Assembly: GCA_946477505.1 (NCBI GenBank)
Contig: CAMKYP010000148.1
Coordinates: 1 to 8,469 of the forward strand
Length of the DNA: 8,469 nt
Direction: 5' to 3'
Source of the DNA: an uncultured Dechloromonas sp.
Lineage (GTDB): Bacteria; Pseudomonadota; Gammaproteobacteria; Burkholderiales; Rhodocyclaceae
Shown here in pieces: positions 5,611 through 8,469 of this stretch; within the stretch, counting starts at the first letter, position 1; the number at the start of each line of letters is the position of its first letter. The notes under the pieces were generated by a model that saw nothing but the letters and a program-made list of their open reading frames with translations, was not told the DNA's origin and searched no databases. The translations under genes were made by a program, and so were the position numbers.

Positions 5611-6071
5611 CGCGGCGCCTCAAACAGCTGGTCTGTCGTCTGTTGGTCAGCGTGCTCCTGTTCGCGCAACTGGCGGTCGCGGCCTATGCCTGCCCCCAAC
5701 TGTCGCCGGCTGGGTTCAGTCAACCGTCAGCAGCACTGGCGAAGGCCTCGGCGGGCGACCCAGCGGATTCGGACGCGAGCGTGGCCGAGTCCGACGCCGC
5801 GAACCCGATCATGGACATGGCTGCGTGTTGCGACGGGATGGGACAGCCGGACCCGGACAACCCCAACCTCTGCGCCGAACATAGCCACTTCGGCCAGCAG
5901 AGTGATCAAACCCAGATACCGTCGGTGCCTGCAGTATTGCTGGCCAGCCTCTACATCGTCTCCCTAGTGCCCGAACCTGCGGAGCCCACCCGGGCCGCCG
6001 CAGCTTCGGCCAGCGTTCTTGCTGCGGCTTCCCCGCCGCACGCCATCCTGCACTGCTGCTTCCGCATTTAA
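5607..6071 (+). CDS. Exported Cys/His/Met-containing protein of a Cus-type locus
   Basis: A protein of 154 residues starting at the ATG in the ATGA overlap with the regulator. A longer in-frame opening extends upstream to 5457 but lies inside the regulator gene. The signal peptide (basic MTRRLKQLVCR, hydrophobic to about residue 25) probably ends AYA|C, making C29 the mature N-terminus. A Ser/Ala/Asp-rich linker leads to a likely metal-binding segment, MDMAACCDGM at 69-78, then NLCAEHSH at 87-94. The end reads PPHAILHCCFRI, with C150 and C151. The mixed Met/Cys/His ligands suit periplasmic copper or silver, but this is inferred. The same overall plan, including the PPxxILxC ending, is found in the 126-residue protein across the regulator's promoter. 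Similar uncharacterised proteins precede cusCBA-like operons in Burkholderiales and relatives. A 137-bp gap separates it from the outer-membrane factor gene. Confidence 0.8.
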   Translation: MTRRLKQLVCRLLVSVLLFAQLAVAAYACPQLSPAGFSQPSAALAKASAGDPADSDASVAESDAANPIMDMAACCDGMGQPDPDNPNLCAEHSHFGQQSDQTQIPSVPAVLLASLYIVSLVPEPAEPTRAAAASASVLAAASPPHAILHCCFRI

Positions 6072-6100
6072 TCCTCCAGACGACGCTGCGCTGACGACCT

Positions 6101-6131
6101 GAGCGGTCGATCCAGCGCATCGGTTCCGCTC
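6101..6131 (+). other. Small inverted repeat in the gap before the outer-membrane factor gene
   Basis: GAGCGG (6101-6106) and CCGCTC (6126-6131) can pair as a 6-bp stem, with a possible inner GAT/ATC step. It lies in the 137-bp gap 6072-6208, where no good promoter or second copy of the 5072-5095 dyad is visible. It may be an RNA hairpin that tunes downstream expression, or chance. Confidence 0.25.
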
Positions 6132-6199
6132 GTCCGTGCTTGCGGCCCTTAGGCTCGCTCGTATCGGGACTTCGCCCGAACTGATTCGTTTCCTTGCCT

Positions 6200-6205
6200 G
6201 GAGGT
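6200..6205 (+). promoter_or_regulatory. Ribosome binding site fixing the start of the outer-membrane factor gene
   Basis: GGAGGT lies 3 nt before the ATG at 6209, a short but usable spacing. It rules against the in-frame TTG at 6194, which would put the site inside the coding region. Confidence 0.65.
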
Positions 6206-6208
6206 CTC

Positions 6209-7498
6209 ATGTTTCCAAACGCTGTCCGCCCCACCCATCGGCAGGGCCTCGTTCTCGCTCTGGCCCTGGCCATCGCTGCCTTTGGCGCCCAGGCCGAGAA
6301 TGTGCTGAATTTCGACCAGGCCCTGCGCCTGGCTCAAGGCCGCTCCCGCCAAATCCCGGCGCAGGAGGCCGCCACCACGGCCGCCCGCGAGATGGCGGTG
6401 GCCGCCGCGCAATTGCCCGATCCCACGCTCAAGGCCGGCATCGACAACCTGCCGATCAACGGCCCGGATCAGTTCAGTCTCTCCCGCGATTTCATGACCC
6501 AGCGCTCGATCGGGCTGGCGCAGGAATTCACCCGCGCCGACAAGCGCAAGGCCCGTGCGGCGCACTTCGACCGCGAAGCCGAGGCGGCCCAGGCCGGCAG
6601 CGCCCTGGCGCTGGCCAACCTGCAGCGCGACACGGCGATCGCCTGGCTGGATCGCCACTACCAGGAGCGCCTGCGTGAGGTGCTGACCAGCCAGCGCGAT
6701 GAAGCTCGGCTACAGATCGACGCCGCGGAGGCCGCCTACCGCGGTGGCAAGGGAGCGCAGGCCGACGTCTTCGCGGCACGCACAGCCGTCGCGCAAATTG
6801 ATGACCGTATCGCCCAGGCCGAACGCCAGGTCGCCACCGCCAAGATCCAGTTGGCACGCTGGGTCGGCGATACCGCCACCCAGCCCTTGGGGGCTCCCCC
6901 GGCCACCGATGCCGTCCGCCTGAGTTCGGCGGACCTCGAAACGCGACTCGCCCACCACCCGCAGATCGCAGTGATGGTCAAGCAGGAGGAAATGGCCGAA
7001 GCCGACGTGCAGTTCGCACGCGCCAACAGGAAGGCGGACTGGAGCGCGGAGCTGATGTTCAGCCAGCGTGGCCCCGCCTACTCCAACATGGTCTCGGTCA
7101 ACCTCTCGATCCCCTTGCAGTGGGATCGGAAGAATCGCCAGGACCGCGAGCTGGCGGCCAAGCTCGCGACCGCCGAGCAGATGCGCGCCCAGCGCGAGGA
7201 GGCATCGCGCGAGCATGTGGCCGAAGCGCTGGCCATGCTGGAGGAATGGCAGAGCAACCGAGAGCGCCTGAAGCACTACGACGCTTCCCTGATCCCGCTC
7301 GCCGCCGATCGTACCCGCGCAACCCTTGCCGCCTACCGGGGCGGCACGGCCATCCTTTCCGCCGTACTCGACGCGCGCCGCACAGAAATCGATGTTCGCA
7401 TGGAGCGCGTTCGCCTGGAAATGGAGACCGCACGCCTGTGGGCACAACTCACCTACTTGATCCCGGCCGACCACGACGTGGCGACACTGAATCCATAA
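6209..7498 (+). CDS. cusC: TolC-family outer-membrane efflux protein (CusC/CzcC type)
   Basis: A 429-residue outer-membrane factor of a tripartite RND efflux system. It begins with a signal peptide (hydrophobic 13-26, cleavage near AQA|E at 29) and has no lipobox cysteine, unlike E. coli CusC, so it is probably not lipidated. Two OEP repeats are visible. The first has LNFDQALRLA at 33-42, the QLPDPTLKAGIDNLP signature at 68-82 and QEFTRADKRKARA, followed by a long Ala/Arg/Glu-rich helix. The second carries LETRLAHHPQIAVM and a SVNLSIPLQW strand segment before further coiled-coil helices. The trimer would form a channel across the outer membrane and periplasm. It is followed after 24 bp by the membrane-fusion protein gene. 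The family is certain; the cus rather than czc label rests on the adaptor's metal-binding domain and the neighbourhood. Confidence 0.9.
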   Translation: MFPNAVRPTHRQGLVLALALAIAAFGAQAENVLNFDQALRLAQGRSRQIPAQEAATTAAREMAVAAAQLPDPTLKAGIDNLPINGPDQFSLSRDFMTQRSIGLAQEFTRADKRKARAAHFDREAEAAQAGSALALANLQRDTAIAWLDRHYQERLREVLTSQRDEARLQIDAAEAAYRGGKGAQADVFAARTAVAQIDDRIAQAERQVATAKIQLARWVGDTATQPLGAPPATDAVRLSSADLETRLAHHPQIAVMVKQEEMAEADVQFARANRKADWSAELMFSQRGPAYSNMVSVNLSIPLQWDRKNRQDRELAAKLATAEQMRAQREEASREHVAEALAMLEEWQSNRERLKHYDASLIPLAADRTRATLAAYRGGTAILSAVLDARRTEIDVRMERVRLEMETARLWAQLTYLIPADHDVATLNP

Positions 7499-7522
7499 GC
7501 CCAACCCCTGGAGAACCCGCGC

Positions 7523-8469
7523 ATGAAACTTAAATCCTTCGTCATCGGCCTCGTCGCCGCCGGCGTGCTCGCGGCCGGCGGCTATGGCCTGTACGCGCTC
7601 GGTCTGCAACGCGGCCTGGGCCAGGCGAACGGCGCCGTGGGTGGCGCCCCTGGCACGGCAAGCGCGGCAGCGCCGACGAAGGCCGGCGATACCGATCCAT
7701 CTACCGGCAAGAAAGTGCTGTATTGGCACGACCCGATGGTCCCGGGTCAGAAATTCGACAAACCCGGCAAGTCGCCTTTCATGGACATGCAACTGGTACC
7801 GGTCTATGCGGATGCAGGTGACCAAAATGCGGGCGATCAAAGCCAGGTGACCGTGAGTCCGCGCGTCCAGCAGAACCTGGGGGTGCGCACTGCCGAGGTC
7901 GTCCGCGGCACACTCTCGCCGCAAGTCGAGGCCGCCGGCAGCATCGCCTTCAACGAGCGCGACCAGGCGCTCGTGCAGGCGCGGGCCACCGGCTACGTCG
8001 AACGCCTCTACGTGCGCGCCACCCTGGACCGCGTGGGCAAGGGCCAGCCGCTGGCCGATCTCTACGTACCGGACTGGGTCGCCGCCCAGGAGGAATTCCT
8101 GTCGGTACGCCGCATGCAGGGCAACGATCTGGCGGCTTTGGTCGATGGCGCCCGCCAACGCATGCGCCAGGTCGGCATGAATGACGAACAAATCCGCCGG
8201 GTCGAAACCGCCGGCCGCGTGCAGCCGCGCATCACGCTCACGGCGCCGATCGGCGGGGTAGTCGTCGAGCTGATGGCGCGTGAAGGCATGACGGTGATGC
8301 CGGGCGCGACCCTGTTCCGCCTCAACGGGCTGTCCACCGTCTGGGCCAACGCCGAAATTCCCGAGAGCCAGGCCGGCTTGCTGCGCCTGGGCGCCGCCGT
8401 GGAAGCGCGCTCGCCCGCACTGCCCGGCACCGTATTCAAGGGCAAGGTGCAGGCGATCCTGCCCGAGGT
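7523..8469 (+). CDS. cusB: RND efflux periplasmic adaptor (CusB type) with N-terminal heavy-metal-binding domain, 3' end outside window
   Basis: Open from the ATG at 7523 (GGAGA about 8 nt upstream) to the right edge: 315 codons plus two bases, probably somewhat more than half of the protein. An N-terminal hydrophobic segment (5-28) anchors or exports it. After an Ala/Gly/Thr-rich linker, residues 67-95 form a heavy-metal-binding domain: YWHDPMVPGQKFDKPGKSPF, then MDMQLVPVY, with H69, M72 and the M87/M89 pair as likely Cu(I)/Ag(I) ligands. Next come a barrel-sandwich and lipoyl half (VQARATGYVERLYV near 153-166), a helical hairpin, the returning half (ITLTAPIGGVVVELMAREGM) and the start of the beta-barrel (LSTVWANAEIPESQAG). 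It would link the outer-membrane factor to an inner-membrane RND pump and hand metal to it. The pump gene (cusA) should follow. Confidence 0.92.
   Translation, partial: MKLKSFVIGLVAAGVLAAGGYGLYALGLQRGLGQANGAVGGAPGTASAAAPTKAGDTDPSTGKKVLYWHDPMVPGQKFDKPGKSPFMDMQLVPVYADAGDQNAGDQSQVTVSPRVQQNLGVRTAEVVRGTLSPQVEAAGSIAFNERDQALVQARATGYVERLYVRATLDRVGKGQPLADLYVPDWVAAQEEFLSVRRMQGNDLAALVDGARQRMRQVGMNDEQIRRVETAGRVQPRITLTAPIGGVVVELMAREGMTVMPGATLFRLNGLSTVWANAEIPESQAGLLRLGAAVEARSPALPGTVFKGKVQAILPE

Noticed and set aside
6710..8191. Minus-strand 493-residue open frame antisense to the efflux genes
   Set aside because: It is antisense to two certain efflux genes across their junction, with His/Arg/Gly-rich composition and no recognisable domain: a GC-driven shadow.

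Overview
The DNA is GC-rich, with strong third-position GC in its genes. The protein types (an IHF-beta-like protein, a Cus-type RND efflux system with an N-terminal metal-binding adaptor, a MerR regulator) suggest an accessory region of a beta- or gammaproteobacterium. I read it as the junction between the backbone of an integrative or conjugative element (left, about 1-2835) and a copper/silver-type metal-resistance cargo (right, about 3214-8469). No integrase, transfer gene or attachment site is visible, so the mobile-element reading is an inference from gene content.

Left part: two minus-strand genes are translationally coupled by an ATGA overlap. The first encodes a protein resembling the Gp3-like recombination directionality factors (1056-2384). 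The second encodes a calcineurin-like metallophosphoesterase of the 'DNA repair exonuclease' type (from 1059, running off the left edge). Divergent from them is an IHF-beta-like DNA-bending protein (2518-2835). Together they look like DNA-processing or recombination-control functions of a mobile element. A 378-bp gap with inverted repeats and no convincing gene follows (2836-3213).

Middle part: a secreted HELCH-type putative zinc metallopeptidase of no recognised family (3214-4086) ends at a strong hairpin. Facing it are two small minus-strand genes for exported proteins: one of 89 residues, probably carrying a +1 frameshift near its C-terminus, and one Cys-containing protein of 126 residues.

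Right part: a MerR-family metal regulator (5116-5610) overlaps by ATGA a Cys/His/Met-containing exported protein (5607-6071) that looks like a diverged relative of the 126-residue protein across the intergenic region. Then come a TolC-family outer-membrane factor (cusC type, 6209-7498) and the start of a membrane-fusion protein with a heavy-metal-binding domain (cusB type, 7523 to the right edge). A cusA-type RND pump is expected just beyond the window. The small exported proteins would act in the periplasm alongside the CusCB(A) efflux complex, under control of the MerR protein from the shared 4951-5115 region.
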